From NCBI RefSeq assembly GCF_011303955.1, contig NZ_CP049886.1, forward strand, positions 124,001 through 188,000: 64,000 bases of DNA. The letters are read 5' to 3'. Below are positions 34,511 to 43,650 of this stretch, in pieces. The notes under the pieces were generated by a model. The model was not told the DNA's origin, made no database searches, and saw nothing but the letters and a program-made list of their open reading frames with translations. The position numbers and the translations under genes were made by a program. How positions within the stretch are numbered: the first letter of the stretch is position 1; each line of letters begins with the position of its first letter. The DNA comes from Vagococcus coleopterorum (GTDB lineage: Bacteria > Bacillota > Bacilli > Lactobacillales > Vagococcaceae).

Positions 34511-35152
34511 ATGTTACTAAAAGAAGCATGTGTTGAAAATTTTACGATTATCCCTAAAGCTTTAGCGGCTGGCGCTAAACGTGTTGAGTTATGTGATAAC
34601 TTAACAGTTGGCGGAACAACTGTTAGTCCCGGTGTTATGGCAGCATCTTTTGATTACTGTCACGAAAATGATGCCACAGTTATGACGATTATTCGTCCTC
34701 GTGGAGGCAATTTTGTTTTCAACGATATTGAGTTACAAATGATGCGCCACGATTTATTAACAGCGAAAGAATTAGGAACAGATGGTGTGGTTATTGGGTG
34801 TCTGACTGATGACAATCAAATCGATAAAGAAGCCATGTATCAACTACTTGAATTAGCAGATGGCCTGCAAATTACTTTCCACATGGCCTTTGATTCAATC
34901 GCTGTTGAAGAGCAATTCGCAGCAATTGATTGGTTGGTTGAAAATGGTGTTCAACGTATTTTAACTCACGGTGGTCCTGCTGGAACTGATATCTTAGATA
35001 ATTTACCACACCTTAAAGAACTAGTTGATTATGCGGGTGAACGCTTAACCATTCTACCTGGTGGTGGCATTTCTTATGAAAACTGTGACCAAGTGATTGA
35101 GTATCTAGGTGTGAATGAAATTCACGGCACACGTATCGTAGACATTAAATAA
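34511..35152 (+). CDS. cutC: Copper homeostasis protein CutC
   Basis: This 213-aa TIM-barrel protein has the CutC landmarks KRVELCDNL, SPGVM, IRPRGGNFVF and RILTHGGPA, and the end LGVNEIHGTRI. CutC is linked to copper tolerance, including in Enterococcus faecalis. An extended -10 (TGATACAAT at 34457-34465) and CGAGAGGA precede the ATG. Confidence 0.93.
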   Translation: MLLKEACVENFTIIPKALAAGAKRVELCDNLTVGGTTVSPGVMAASFDYCHENDATVMTIIRPRGGNFVFNDIELQMMRHDLLTAKELGTDGVVIGCLTDDNQIDKEAMYQLLELADGLQITFHMAFDSIAVEEQFAAIDWLVENGVQRILTHGGPAGTDILDNLPHLKELVDYAGERLTILPGGGISYENCDQVIEYLGVNEIHGTRIVDIK

Positions 35153-35158
35153 AGAAAT

Positions 35159-35191
35159 TAAAAAAGACCGACAAAAGTCGGTCTTTTTTTG
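35159..35191. terminator. Bidirectional terminator cutC / mgtE
   Basis: AAAAAGACCGAC-(AAAA)-GTCGGTCTTTTT lies between convergent genes. Confidence 0.92.
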
Positions 35192-35193
35192 TT

Positions 35194-36558
35194 TTAAATA
35201 AAATATTCCATGAATAGACTGGCAATGTTGAAGTAAATCAAGACACTAGTTAAATCACTTAAGGTTGTGATAAATGGTCCACTTGCAACAGCTGGATCAA
35301 AACCAAGTTTATCCATTACCATTGGAATTAAACTTCCGGCTAAGTTTGCCACTGTAATAGCGAATAACATCGCCATCCCAATCACAAATCCTAATGGGAA
35401 GTTATGTTGCCAAATTCCCACCACTAAGAAGATTGTCACCCCTGTGACTAAACCTGTCACTAGACCTGTCAGAATTTCACTCATAATTAAACTAAAGAAG
35501 CCACTATCTTTATCATCTTTTACCGCAATCCGACGAACAGCTACGGCAAGTGATTGTGTTCCGGCATTCCCAGCTGTACCAGTAATTAGTGAAATGAAGA
35601 CTGCTAAAATACTTGCTTCGCTGACTAAGTTTTCATAACGACCAATTAATGTGGCAGTTGCCATTCCCAAGAATAGTAAGGTAATCAACCATGGCAAACG
35701 TTTTGAAGCAGCTTTAAATGGATTCTCATCAGCAGCTTCCTCAACGTCAACCCCGGCCAAACCAGAGTAGTCACTCGTTGCTTCTTCTTCCATAACGTCG
35801 ATAATATCATCAACAGTGATGATACCGACTAAATGCTCATCATAATCAGTAACGGGCATTGCTAAGAAGTCATAGTCTTTCATCATGCGCGCAACGTCTT
35901 TTTGATCATCGCCAACTTTAACAGCAATCACACGCTCACTCATGATTTCACCAATAATTGCATCGTCATCATTTATAATTAAATCTCTTAATGACATCAC
36001 ACCCACCAAGGTATTATCTTGATCAACAACGAAGGTGTAGTAAATCGTTTCAGCGGTTTTAGCTTCCTCTTTTAAGTTAGCCATCGCCTCTTTAACCGTT
36101 TGCTCGGCACCTATTCCAACGTATTCCGTTGTCATGATGGCTCCGGCTGTTTCATCTTCATAATGTAATAAGTGCTTAATTTCACGGGCACTTTCTTTAT
36201 CCATTAAACTTAAGTATTTTGGCACTTCTTTTTCATCTAACTGATTCAACGTGTCTACCGCATTATCGGTATACATTTCCGCTAACATATCAGCTACATA
36301 TTTTGGTTTCATCTCTTTAATATAGATATCTACATCTTCTTCATCTTCTTCGATGACATCAAACATGTCAGCCATTTCTTTTGGTGATAAATACGTATAG
36401 AGACGTTGGCGTTCTTCTTCCGTTAAGGTTAAATAAAACTGCCCTTGCTCATAAATATGTAATTCAAAAAAGACTTCTCTGAATTCTGTTAAATTATCAG
36501 CGGTTAAAATATCTAATAATTGGCTGTATTGTACGTCGATTGCTTCTTGATTGTCCAT
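35194..36558 (-). CDS. mgtE: Magnesium transporter MgtE
   Basis: This 454-aa Mg2+ channel has the cytosolic MgtE N domain (about 20-125), two CBS domains (about 130-260) and a C-terminal five-helix pore (about 290-450, with TGTAGNAGTQSLAVAVRR and PAVASGPFITTLSD). CBS binding of Mg2+ closes the channel in the family. Its ATG directly abuts the stop of the upstream pseudouridine synthase, so it is the last gene of the relQ-nadK-rluD-mgtE operon. Confidence 0.95.
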   Translation of the reverse strand: MDNQEAIDVQYSQLLDILTADNLTEFREVFFELHIYEQGQFYLTLTEEERQRLYTYLSPKEMADMFDVIEEDEEDVDIYIKEMKPKYVADMLAEMYTDNAVDTLNQLDEKEVPKYLSLMDKESAREIKHLLHYEDETAGAIMTTEYVGIGAEQTVKEAMANLKEEAKTAETIYYTFVVDQDNTLVGVMSLRDLIINDDDAIIGEIMSERVIAVKVGDDQKDVARMMKDYDFLAMPVTDYDEHLVGIITVDDIIDVMEEEATSDYSGLAGVDVEEAADENPFKAASKRLPWLITLLFLGMATATLIGRYENLVSEASILAVFISLITGTAGNAGTQSLAVAVRRIAVKDDKDSGFFSLIMSEILTGLVTGLVTGVTIFLVVGIWQHNFPLGFVIGMAMLFAITVANLAGSLIPMVMDKLGFDPAVASGPFITTLSDLTSVLIYFNIASLFMEYFI

Positions 36559-37473
36559 CTAATGACCTCTTTCAGTAATTGTTTGTTCAATGACTTGCTC
36601 CATATCTTCAGGAATTGGCAGTTGGCAACAAATCTCTTCTTTTGTAAACGGATGAGTAAAGTTTAACTCGCCACAGTGTAACGCTTGGCGAGTGATACCC
36701 CGTTCTAAATCTCCACCGTATAAGTCATCTCCTAACAAGGGACAACCAACGGCGGCAAAATGGACGCGAATTTGGTGGGTACGTCCAGTATGCAAACGAA
36801 TATCCACTAAAGCTAAATCCTCTACGCGTTGATTTAACCAATACTCTGTCCGTGAAACTAAGCCACCCGTTTCTGTTGTTTGGCGTTTGACTAAAGATGT
36901 TAGATCACGTTCAATTCCTAAGTTAATCTCACTATGTTCTGACAACTCAGATACTTGACCACTCACTAGAGCTTGATATTTTTTAACTAACTTTTTTTCA
37001 CGGAGTTCTTGATCCATCATCGCATGAGCAAAGCCGTGCTTAGCAAACAGCATTAAACCGGATGTATCACGGTCTAAACGCGTCACCACATGCACGACTA
37101 AATTTTCATAGCCTTGATTTAAAATGTAATGTTTCACACGATGACACATGGTGCCTCGCGGATGATACTGTGCTGGAATCGATGCCACACCAATCGGTTT
37201 ATTCACGATTAAGTAATGATCATCTTCAAACACCACATCAATCGGCGTCTCATCTGGCACTAACGTTTCGTGCTCTGCTTCGGCTGGAATGTCGATGGTT
37301 AAAACATCGTCTTGTTTTAACTTATACAAGACATTCTCAACTTGTTGATTGACCTTGATTTTGCCACCTTGAAATTTCACTTTAGCTAACAAACCACGCG
37401 AGACCCCTTGGCGCCTTAAAAAATATTTAATTGCTTGAGGTTCTGTTTCTTGATAGGTCCAGCTAAACTCCAT
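36559..37473 (-). CDS. RluA/RluD family pseudouridine synthase (YjbO type)
   Basis: This 304-aa enzyme has an S4-like N-terminus and the catalytic motif TRLDRDTSGLMLFAKH (about 132-147, nucleophilic Asp). GRTHQIRVHFAAVG is also conserved. Its place after nadK matches Bacillus yjbO. The RNA target is not defined by sequence alone. Confidence 0.9.
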   Translation of the reverse strand: MEFSWTYQETEPQAIKYFLRRQGVSRGLLAKVKFQGGKIKVNQQVENVLYKLKQDDVLTIDIPAEAEHETLVPDETPIDVVFEDDHYLIVNKPIGVASIPAQYHPRGTMCHRVKHYILNQGYENLVVHVVTRLDRDTSGLMLFAKHGFAHAMMDQELREKKLVKKYQALVSGQVSELSEHSEINLGIERDLTSLVKRQTTETGGLVSRTEYWLNQRVEDLALVDIRLHTGRTHQIRVHFAAVGCPLLGDDLYGGDLERGITRQALHCGELNFTHPFTKEEICCQLPIPEDMEQVIEQTITERGH

Positions 37474-37487
37474 ATTGGTAGCTCCTC

Positions 37488-38291
37488 TTAATCTTTATAC
37501 TCTTCAATAAAGGCATCTTTCACGCGTTGCCAGAATAAGGTATGGCGTGAGCCTGTAAATTGAATCCGTTCATCGGCAATACGATAACGAATTTCTTTTA
37601 GTCCCGCTTGGGGAATATTTAGTTGATCCAATGAAATGAAATAATCATCAGCTGGTTCTACTTGAACAGTAATCCACTCATCACTTGGAATCACAAGTGG
37701 TGACCCTAGTGTTCTAAAGACACGGTTATTTATTGAGGCGATTTCTGTCATTTGTAAGACATTAACACGCGGGTGAATTACTGCGCCGCCGACACTTTTG
37801 TTGTAACCTGTTGAACCTGTTGGGGTGGCAACAGATAAACCATCTCCACGAAAGTGTTCAAACAATTCGTCTTTAATATAGACATCGGCAACTAATGTGC
37901 GGTCATTACGTTTGATAATACATTCGTTCAAGCCTAAAAACTTGCCCGTTTCTTTACCATCAGAGTAGGACACTTCGACTTCAATTAAGGGATAATTAGC
38001 TGCTCGGCTATCATCATTTTGTAAGTCTTCAATCAGTTCTTCTAGCTGGTAGTCACGCCAATCTGTATAAAAACCTAAATGGCCAGTATGGACTCCCGCA
38101 AAGCAAACTGAATCCAATTGGTCCTTATATTGGTGAAAAGCAGATAAGAATGTACCATCTCCTCCAATCGAAATGACCACTTCAGGATGCATTTGATCGA
38201 TTGTTAAAGCTGATTCCTTAATCAAGCTTTCGAATTTCTCTTTCACTGTTTGACTTTCAATTGAGTCATTGGCAACAATTGCTATCTTCAT
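37488..38291 (-). CDS. nadK: NAD kinase
   Basis: This 267-aa enzyme phosphorylates NAD to NADP. The diphosphate-binding GGDGT motif (ISIGGDGTFLSAF, about 41-53) and the GDGLSVATPTGSTGYNKSVGG block are clear. It lies between relQ and a pseudouridine synthase, as yjbN does in Bacillus, and is translated within 14 bases of the next gene. Confidence 0.96.
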   Translation of the reverse strand: MKIAIVANDSIESQTVKEKFESLIKESALTIDQMHPEVVISIGGDGTFLSAFHQYKDQLDSVCFAGVHTGHLGFYTDWRDYQLEELIEDLQNDDSRAANYPLIEVEVSYSDGKETGKFLGLNECIIKRNDRTLVADVYIKDELFEHFRGDGLSVATPTGSTGYNKSVGGAVIHPRVNVLQMTEIASINNRVFRTLGSPLVIPSDEWITVQVEPADDYFISLDQLNIPQAGLKEIRYRIADERIQFTGSRHTLFWQRVKDAFIEEYKD

Positions 38292-38330
38292 CTAACTCCC
38301 ACCTTTCATCTGACACTGTTTATCGTTAAC

Positions 38331-39014
38331 TTAGTCTTCTTCACCAAGTTCCGTTTCTTTTTGACCAATAAAATCTTGGTAATAACGATCTTGTTGTTTC
38401 CCACGTCCGTGTGAGAATAACTGTTGGGCTTCTTGGATTTCCTCACGAATTTTAGACATCTCTTCATCTAATAAATTAGCGGCTTCTGAGGCTCTAATCA
38501 AACGCTTGTTGATTTCCTCTGGAAACTCACCTTGGTACTTGTAGTTTAACGAATGTTCAATGGTTGCCCAAAAGTTCATCGCTAAGGTTCTAATTTGGAT
38601 CTCAGCATATAATTTCTTTTCCCCAGTCACTAACTGGATTGGGTATTCAATGATTAAATGATAGGAACGATAACCACTTTCTTTTTCATGACTTAAATAA
38701 TCACGATCTTGAATCACGGTTAAATCATTACGGGATTTAATTAAATTCACCACTTCATAAATATCTTCTACAAACTGGCAAGTCACACGCAGTCCGGCAA
38801 TATCTTGCATCTCTTCTTCTAAGTTATCCAGTGGAATCCCTTTAAGACGCGATTTTGTTTTAATACTATCAATTGGTTTCACACGACCTGTTACAAACTC
38901 AATCGGTGAGTGTTCATTCTTATCTGTAAATTGCTTGCGAATCCCTTTAAGTTTAATTTTCATCTCAGTGACAACTTGTTCATACGGCGCTAAAAATAAT
39001 TCCCATTTTTCCAT
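38331..39014 (-). CDS. relQ: Small alarmone synthetase RelQ (YjbM type)
   Basis: This 227-aa single-domain (p)ppGpp synthetase has no hydrolase or regulatory domain. The RelA/SpoT synthetase core shows DIAGLRVTCQF, SGYRSYHLIIEYP and AEIQIRTLAMNFWATIEHSL. RelQ makes basal alarmone in Enterococcus and is induced by wall stress. It heads the relQ-nadK-rluD-mgtE operon. The ATG at 39014 has GAGGTG upstream; the GTG at 39023 lies within that site. Confidence 0.94.
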   Translation of the reverse strand: MEKWELFLAPYEQVVTEMKIKLKGIRKQFTDKNEHSPIEFVTGRVKPIDSIKTKSRLKGIPLDNLEEEMQDIAGLRVTCQFVEDIYEVVNLIKSRNDLTVIQDRDYLSHEKESGYRSYHLIIEYPIQLVTGEKKLYAEIQIRTLAMNFWATIEHSLNYKYQGEFPEEINKRLIRASEAANLLDEEMSKIREEIQEAQQLFSHGRGKQQDRYYQDFIGQKETELGEED

Positions 39015-39183
39015 TTTGTCCACCTCGTTTAATCATTTTTCAGGTCAAACATTCCACGTTATATTTTAGCATACTAGCCATAAAATTGCTTTGCTTTCCG
39101 TTTACTTTCTAGGACTTATTTTAGTTGACTTGTTTCTTGGATTACGGGAAACTAAAGTCATAACAACTCTAGGAGGAAACCGT

Positions 39184-39774
39184 ATGAGTCAAACTCTTGA
39201 AATTGAATTTAAAACCTTACTAACACAAACGGACTATCAAAAACTTGTTGTGGCTTATTTTCAACAAGATAGGATACCCTTTGTTCAAACAAATTACTAT
39301 TACGATACACCTAACTTTGATTTAAAAGAGTACGGTGCTGGCCTGCGTATTCGTCAACTTAACGACCGTGCCGAATTAACTTTGAAAACCCCTCTAAAAA
39401 ATCAATACGGACTTTTAGAAACAAATGACGACTTGCCTTTAGATGATATCTCTACTTTTATAAAATCCCCTGTCAGTTGGCCTCACGAACACGTCATTAA
39501 AAAATTAAATTCGTTTGCTATTTATGCCAACGAATTAGAATTAAAAGCCCAACTAAAAACCAGTCGCCTTGAAATAAACTTGTCACCTGATGTTCTATTA
39601 GTCTTAGATGAAAGTTGGTATCATGGTAAACACGATTATGAATTAGAAATGGAAGTCACAGATGCGACAATTGGAAAAGAGTTCTTTTTAAACTTCTTAA
39701 AAGAACATAATATCCAACTTGTGTCTACTAAAAACAAAATCGCCCGTGCTGTCGCTGAAAACACTGATAAATAA
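39184..39774 (+). CDS. CYTH domain triphosphatase-like protein (YjbK type)
   Basis: This 196-aa triphosphate tunnel protein has the N-terminal EIEFK form of the ExExK motif (about 7-11) and alternating basic and acidic beta strands such as LRIRQLN and AELTLKTP. The family cleaves inorganic triphosphate or similar compounds. It is divergent from relQ, the position of yjbK in Bacillus. The ATG at 39184 has TAGGAGG upstream. Confidence 0.87.
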   Translation: MSQTLEIEFKTLLTQTDYQKLVVAYFQQDRIPFVQTNYYYDTPNFDLKEYGAGLRIRQLNDRAELTLKTPLKNQYGLLETNDDLPLDDISTFIKSPVSWPHEHVIKKLNSFAIYANELELKAQLKTSRLEINLSPDVLLVLDESWYHGKHDYELEMEVTDATIGKEFFLNFLKEHNIQLVSTKNKIARAVAENTDK

Positions 39775-39844
39775 GGCTTTTTATTTCAAAAATCTTTTCC
39801 TTTCTGATACATTAGAGTAAGTCATTAAGGGAGGGGAAAGTATC

Positions 39845-40501
39845 GTGATTGAAATTTATTTGTTTGTTCATCCATTATGCACTGAATCACTTGCTGCTGA
39901 AAAAGTTGTCTTAGACTTTGTCGAGCAAGCCGATTTGAACATCCAATTCAAATTCATCCCACTGCTTAACCTGCAATCATTTCAATCATTTGTGGACCAA
40001 CATCCCAATGTTTGCCCAAGTTTTAAAAAGCGCAATAAATTATTTGAAGCAGCATTTTCTTCTGCTTTAGACTTTAAAGCCATGCAACTGCAAGGAAAGA
40101 AAAAAGGGCGCGAGTTTTTGTTAAAACTTCAAGAAACCTTACTCGATGATGGTGATTGTTACAGCAAAGATATGGTTGAACAAACTATTTTAACTATCAA
40201 TGGCAATCTAGACTTATTCTATGAAGATCGTCAAACTTTCGCTGTCCGTGACTCTTTCAAACAAGACCAAGAAATTGCTAAAGAAATGGGTGTCACAAAA
40301 GCATCGACTCTAGTTTTCTTCAACTATACTTACAATCAAGATTTTGGCATTTCTGTTCATGACGAGTTAAGTGTTGACTTGCTTTTTGAGTTACTTAGCT
40401 TCACGCCAGAACGTGTTAATGAATTTGATATCCACGCTCAAACAGTCAGTATTGAAACCAAAGATAATGAAGAACGACCATTCCGTTTAGTTCCAAAATA
40501 A
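39845..40501 (+). CDS. spxH: SpxH (YjbH), ClpXP adaptor for Spx
   Basis: This 218-aa DsbA-like protein delivers Spx to ClpXP. The N-terminal strand IEIYLFVHPLCTES has a single Cys (Cys12) where oxidoreductases have CxxC, as expected for adaptor-type YjbH. The GTG at 39845 is the start, with GGAGGGG before it. The position next to CYTH and relQ fits the yjbH-yjbK-yjbM region of Bacillus. Confidence 0.88.
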   Translation: MIEIYLFVHPLCTESLAAEKVVLDFVEQADLNIQFKFIPLLNLQSFQSFVDQHPNVCPSFKKRNKLFEAAFSSALDFKAMQLQGKKKGREFLLKLQETLLDDGDCYSKDMVEQTILTINGNLDLFYEDRQTFAVRDSFKQDQEIAKEMGVTKASTLVFFNYTYNQDFGISVHDELSVDLLFELLSFTPERVNEFDIHAQTVSIETKDNEERPFRLVPK

Positions 40502-40531
40502 AAAAGCCACCCTTACGGGTCGGCTTTTTTT
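40501..40531. terminator. Bidirectional terminator spxH / pepF
   Basis: AAAAAGCC..ACCC-TTAC-GGGT..GGCTTTTT lies between convergent genes. Confidence 0.9.
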
Positions 40532-42344
40532 ATTTAATCGTTTTAACTGTTTGTTTAAATTCCGCTAAGCGTTTAGCAAAGACTTCAAAACTTTCTGTTA
40601 AATAATCTTCTTTCGTCATATCAACGCCTGCTTGTCCAATAACAGCTAGTGGATAATCACTACTTCCCGCTTTTAGATAATTTAAATAAGCATCTAATGC
40701 GCCTTCTTCTTTAGCGACAATTCTAGCCGCTAAAGTTGAGGCCGCTGCAAAACCTGTCGCATATTGGTAAACATAGTAATTATAGTAAAAATGAGGAATT
40801 CGCGCCCATTCAACAGCAATTTCTTGGGATTCAACTACCACATCACCGTAATAACGAGCATTTAATTCGCCATATTCTTTTTTCAAGACATCACTTGTTA
40901 AAGGAACACCTTGCGCATCTTGTTCATATAAAAAGTGTTCAAACTCTGCAAACTGAGTTTGACGATAAACCGTCCCTTTAAAACCATCTAAATATCTGTT
41001 TAAAATATAGGCTCTGACTTTTGGATCAGTTTCTGTTGCTAATAAATACTCTGTCAAAAGGTTTTCATTTGTTGTTGAAGCAATCTCAGCTAAAAAGATT
41101 GAGTAATCCCCATATACAGCTGGTTGATTGTGGCGCGTATAGTAACTATGAACACTATGTCCTAATTCATGAACCAATGTGTAGAGTTGATCTAAGCTAT
41201 CATGCCAATTCATCAAAATATAAGGCTCTGTATCGTAACAACCAGAAGAATAAGCACCACTTCGTTTCCCTTTATTTTCAACAACATCAATCCAACCCTC
41301 ATCAAAGGCTTTTTCAATAATAGAAAGGTAGTCTTCACCCATCGGCGCTAATGCTTTCAAGGTAACTGCTTTGGCTTCTTGATAATTATATGCCAATGAC
41401 GCTTCACCCAAAATTGGCGTGTGTAAATCATACATTGTCAACTCTTCTAAACCAAGTAACTCCTTACGAACCGCCAAATAATCGTGGAATAATGGTAAAT
41501 GTTTATGCACGGACTGGATCAATGTGTCATAAATCGTTTCCGGTAAATCATTGCCAGATAGGGCTGCCGCACGAGCAGATGGATAATTGCGAACTTTAGC
41601 TCGGAAATTGGTTGATTTAACGTGATTACTTAAGATTGTGGCAAAAGTATTTTCAAATTGTTGGTAAACACTGTATAAGCCTTCAAACGCTGCTTGACGA
41701 ACGGCTCTATCAGAACTTTCTAACAATTGACTGTAGACCCCATGGCTTAATTGCACCTCTTCACCTTGATCATTTTTAACTACAGGGAAGATTAAGTCAC
41801 CACTATCTAACATTTCAAAAGTTTGGCTTGCCGCCCCAAATATTTCTCCAGCGCCAGCTAAAATGGCTTCTTCTTTTTCAGATAATGTATGAGGACGAGA
41901 TTTTGTCACGCCAGCAAAGAAATGTTGGTACAGTTCTAATTCAGGTAACTCCTTGATGTAATCTGCAATTTGTTCATCTGATAGCGTCAGCAATTCTGGT
42001 TCAAACCAGGAAACGGCTTGACCATATTCTGAAATTAAACGTGTTGCTTGACCATTCATGCTTTGATAAGTGGCATTTAATGTGTCTTGATCATTTTTCA
42101 AATGGCTATAGACATACAGAACTTCAACTTCACCTGTAATGGTTTCGATACTTTTTAACGCTTGATATAATGCCGCAGCTCCTTGATTTAAAGTCCCACG
42201 ATATTTTTCAAGGTCACCAATTTTTTTTGTGACCTTCTCAAAAGAAACTTGAAAGGCTTGATCATCTTCAAAAATTTTAGTTAAATCCCATTGCATATCT
42301 GTAGCAACCTCAGGTCGGTTTGGTAACTGTTTCACTTCTGTCAT
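40530..42344 (-). CDS. pepF: Oligoendopeptidase F
   Basis: This 604-aa zinc metallopeptidase of the M3B family cleaves medium-length peptides in the cytoplasm. The zinc motif HELGH is in LVHELGHSVHSYYT (about 380-395), with ARIPHFYYNYYVYQYATGF downstream. The ATG at 42344 has TAGGAGTGATAG upstream; the longer frame would overlap coiA. PepF next to coiA is a common arrangement in streptococci and enterococci. Confidence 0.95.
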   Translation of the reverse strand: MTEVKQLPNRPEVATDMQWDLTKIFEDDQAFQVSFEKVTKKIGDLEKYRGTLNQGAAALYQALKSIETITGEVEVLYVYSHLKNDQDTLNATYQSMNGQATRLISEYGQAVSWFEPELLTLSDEQIADYIKELPELELYQHFFAGVTKSRPHTLSEKEEAILAGAGEIFGAASQTFEMLDSGDLIFPVVKNDQGEEVQLSHGVYSQLLESSDRAVRQAAFEGLYSVYQQFENTFATILSNHVKSTNFRAKVRNYPSARAAALSGNDLPETIYDTLIQSVHKHLPLFHDYLAVRKELLGLEELTMYDLHTPILGEASLAYNYQEAKAVTLKALAPMGEDYLSIIEKAFDEGWIDVVENKGKRSGAYSSGCYDTEPYILMNWHDSLDQLYTLVHELGHSVHSYYTRHNQPAVYGDYSIFLAEIASTTNENLLTEYLLATETDPKVRAYILNRYLDGFKGTVYRQTQFAEFEHFLYEQDAQGVPLTSDVLKKEYGELNARYYGDVVVESQEIAVEWARIPHFYYNYYVYQYATGFAAASTLAARIVAKEEGALDAYLNYLKAGSSDYPLAVIGQAGVDMTKEDYLTESFEVFAKRLAEFKQTVKTIK

Positions 42345-42375
42345 ATCTATCACTCCTATTCTTAAATTCTTATTG

Positions 42376-43569
42376 CTATAGTAACACATCACCTTGGGGA
42401 AGTGAGGATATTTGATAAGAAGTTTCTGTTCTATCCTCTAGCGAGTTTTGTTTCTGTGTTTCAGACGTCCCTTGGCTTTGACCTTTTAAAACAATTACCC
42501 GACTATTAACTAATTTGATCCGACTCGTTCGTTGAAATGATGTCATTAGTTCGGACTGGAATTGTTGCCATAACAAATGATCAGAAACCAATGGTAACGA
42601 TTGAGTTGCTAGATTATTCTTTTGACACATTATTTTGAAAAAATGCCAAATATCTGTCATTGTCCTCCCTTGATTTTCAAAGCATGCTCGCCAAAAATAA
42701 AAGCGCCATAAAATGACGGAATCTTTTAACATCAAGGGTTGTGTAAGCGGGACTAAAAAGTCGTCTGCTAATCCGTTTAGATTTGCTCCCTCACGATAAA
42801 GAATTTCTTGAATTCTCATGATTTCCTGTTGCCGTCGCAATAAACCAAGTTGGGTTGTTTCTTTAATTTTCGATAACACTGTTTCTATTTGATACACCCG
42901 ACTTTCCATTTGAATTGGCGATGACTCTGGTTGAAGCAAAGCAGACATAGCTGTTTTCGCTCTGCCAAACAGACGTTTTGAGTAACAAATTTGATGGCTT
43001 ATTTCCAGTTCCTCAATGTGATAACAGCAGGTCAACAGGTCTCTCGTCACATCTAGTTGCCACAAGTAATAACCCAGTCTGGGTGAGTAAGCTAAGGCAC
43101 TTCTTTGAATCTCTCGTAATTTCCCTTTCAGTTCTAATTTACTCCCAAAAATCCAGATGACTTGAAACCCATGGTCAAGATAGGTTTCTGTGCGTTCTAT
43201 AAACCGAGACCAAGGTAATGAACTACACTGAAATTCAATCGCAATTTTTTGATGAATTAATAGGTCAGGACGTTGTTGCAACTGAGGCAAATAGGCTTCC
43301 AATTCATAGGGCACTCCGATGGATTCACACCACTTTGCCAGTAACGCTTTTCCTGAAAGATGTTCTGCTGTTTCGGCTTCACTAAAAGACTGACACTCCT
43401 GCTTGGCTTTATGTGCAAAATGAGGTCGGATTTTCTGACCATTTTTAATAATCAGCGAGCAATGACAAGCGGGGCAATACCAACCATTACGATTAATCTC
43501 TTTAAGTGATTGACTTGAATAATGTAATAAATTAAGTGTTTCACCTCGGCCAGAATATCCAACAAACAT
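42376..43569 (-). CDS. coiA: Competence protein CoiA
   Basis: This 397-aa protein promotes processing of incoming DNA during transformation. A zinc-finger-like CPACHCSL (near residue 30) precedes a PD-(D/E)XK nuclease-like core, RPDLLIHQKIAIEFQCSS (about 100-117). The ATG at 43569 has AAAGGAG upstream. It is co-directional with pepF, 31 bases apart. Its presence suggests, but does not prove, natural competence. Confidence 0.9.
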   Translation of the reverse strand: MFVGYSGRGETLNLLHYSSQSLKEINRNGWYCPACHCSLIIKNGQKIRPHFAHKAKQECQSFSEAETAEHLSGKALLAKWCESIGVPYELEAYLPQLQQRPDLLIHQKIAIEFQCSSLPWSRFIERTETYLDHGFQVIWIFGSKLELKGKLREIQRSALAYSPRLGYYLWQLDVTRDLLTCCYHIEELEISHQICYSKRLFGRAKTAMSALLQPESSPIQMESRVYQIETVLSKIKETTQLGLLRRQQEIMRIQEILYREGANLNGLADDFLVPLTQPLMLKDSVILWRFYFWRACFENQGRTMTDIWHFFKIMCQKNNLATQSLPLVSDHLLWQQFQSELMTSFQRTSRIKLVNSRVIVLKGQSQGTSETQKQNSLEDRTETSYQISSLPQGDVLL

Positions 43570-43620
43570 CTTATCAGCTCCTTTAATAAAAGGATTCGCA
43601 AGTTTGACAGAGGACAATAA

Positions 43621-43650
43621 AAAAAAGCTCGCACAGTGTGCGAACTTTTA
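43621..43650 (-). terminator. Terminator of the purine permease gene
   Basis: GTTCGCAC-ACT-GTGCGAGC followed by a T-run on the minus strand separates the permease gene from coiA. Confidence 0.85.

Noticed and set aside
43570..43620. ComX/cin-box before coiA
   Set aside because: TGCGAATC matches only six of eight bases of TACGAATA and is not preceded by the usual T-run.
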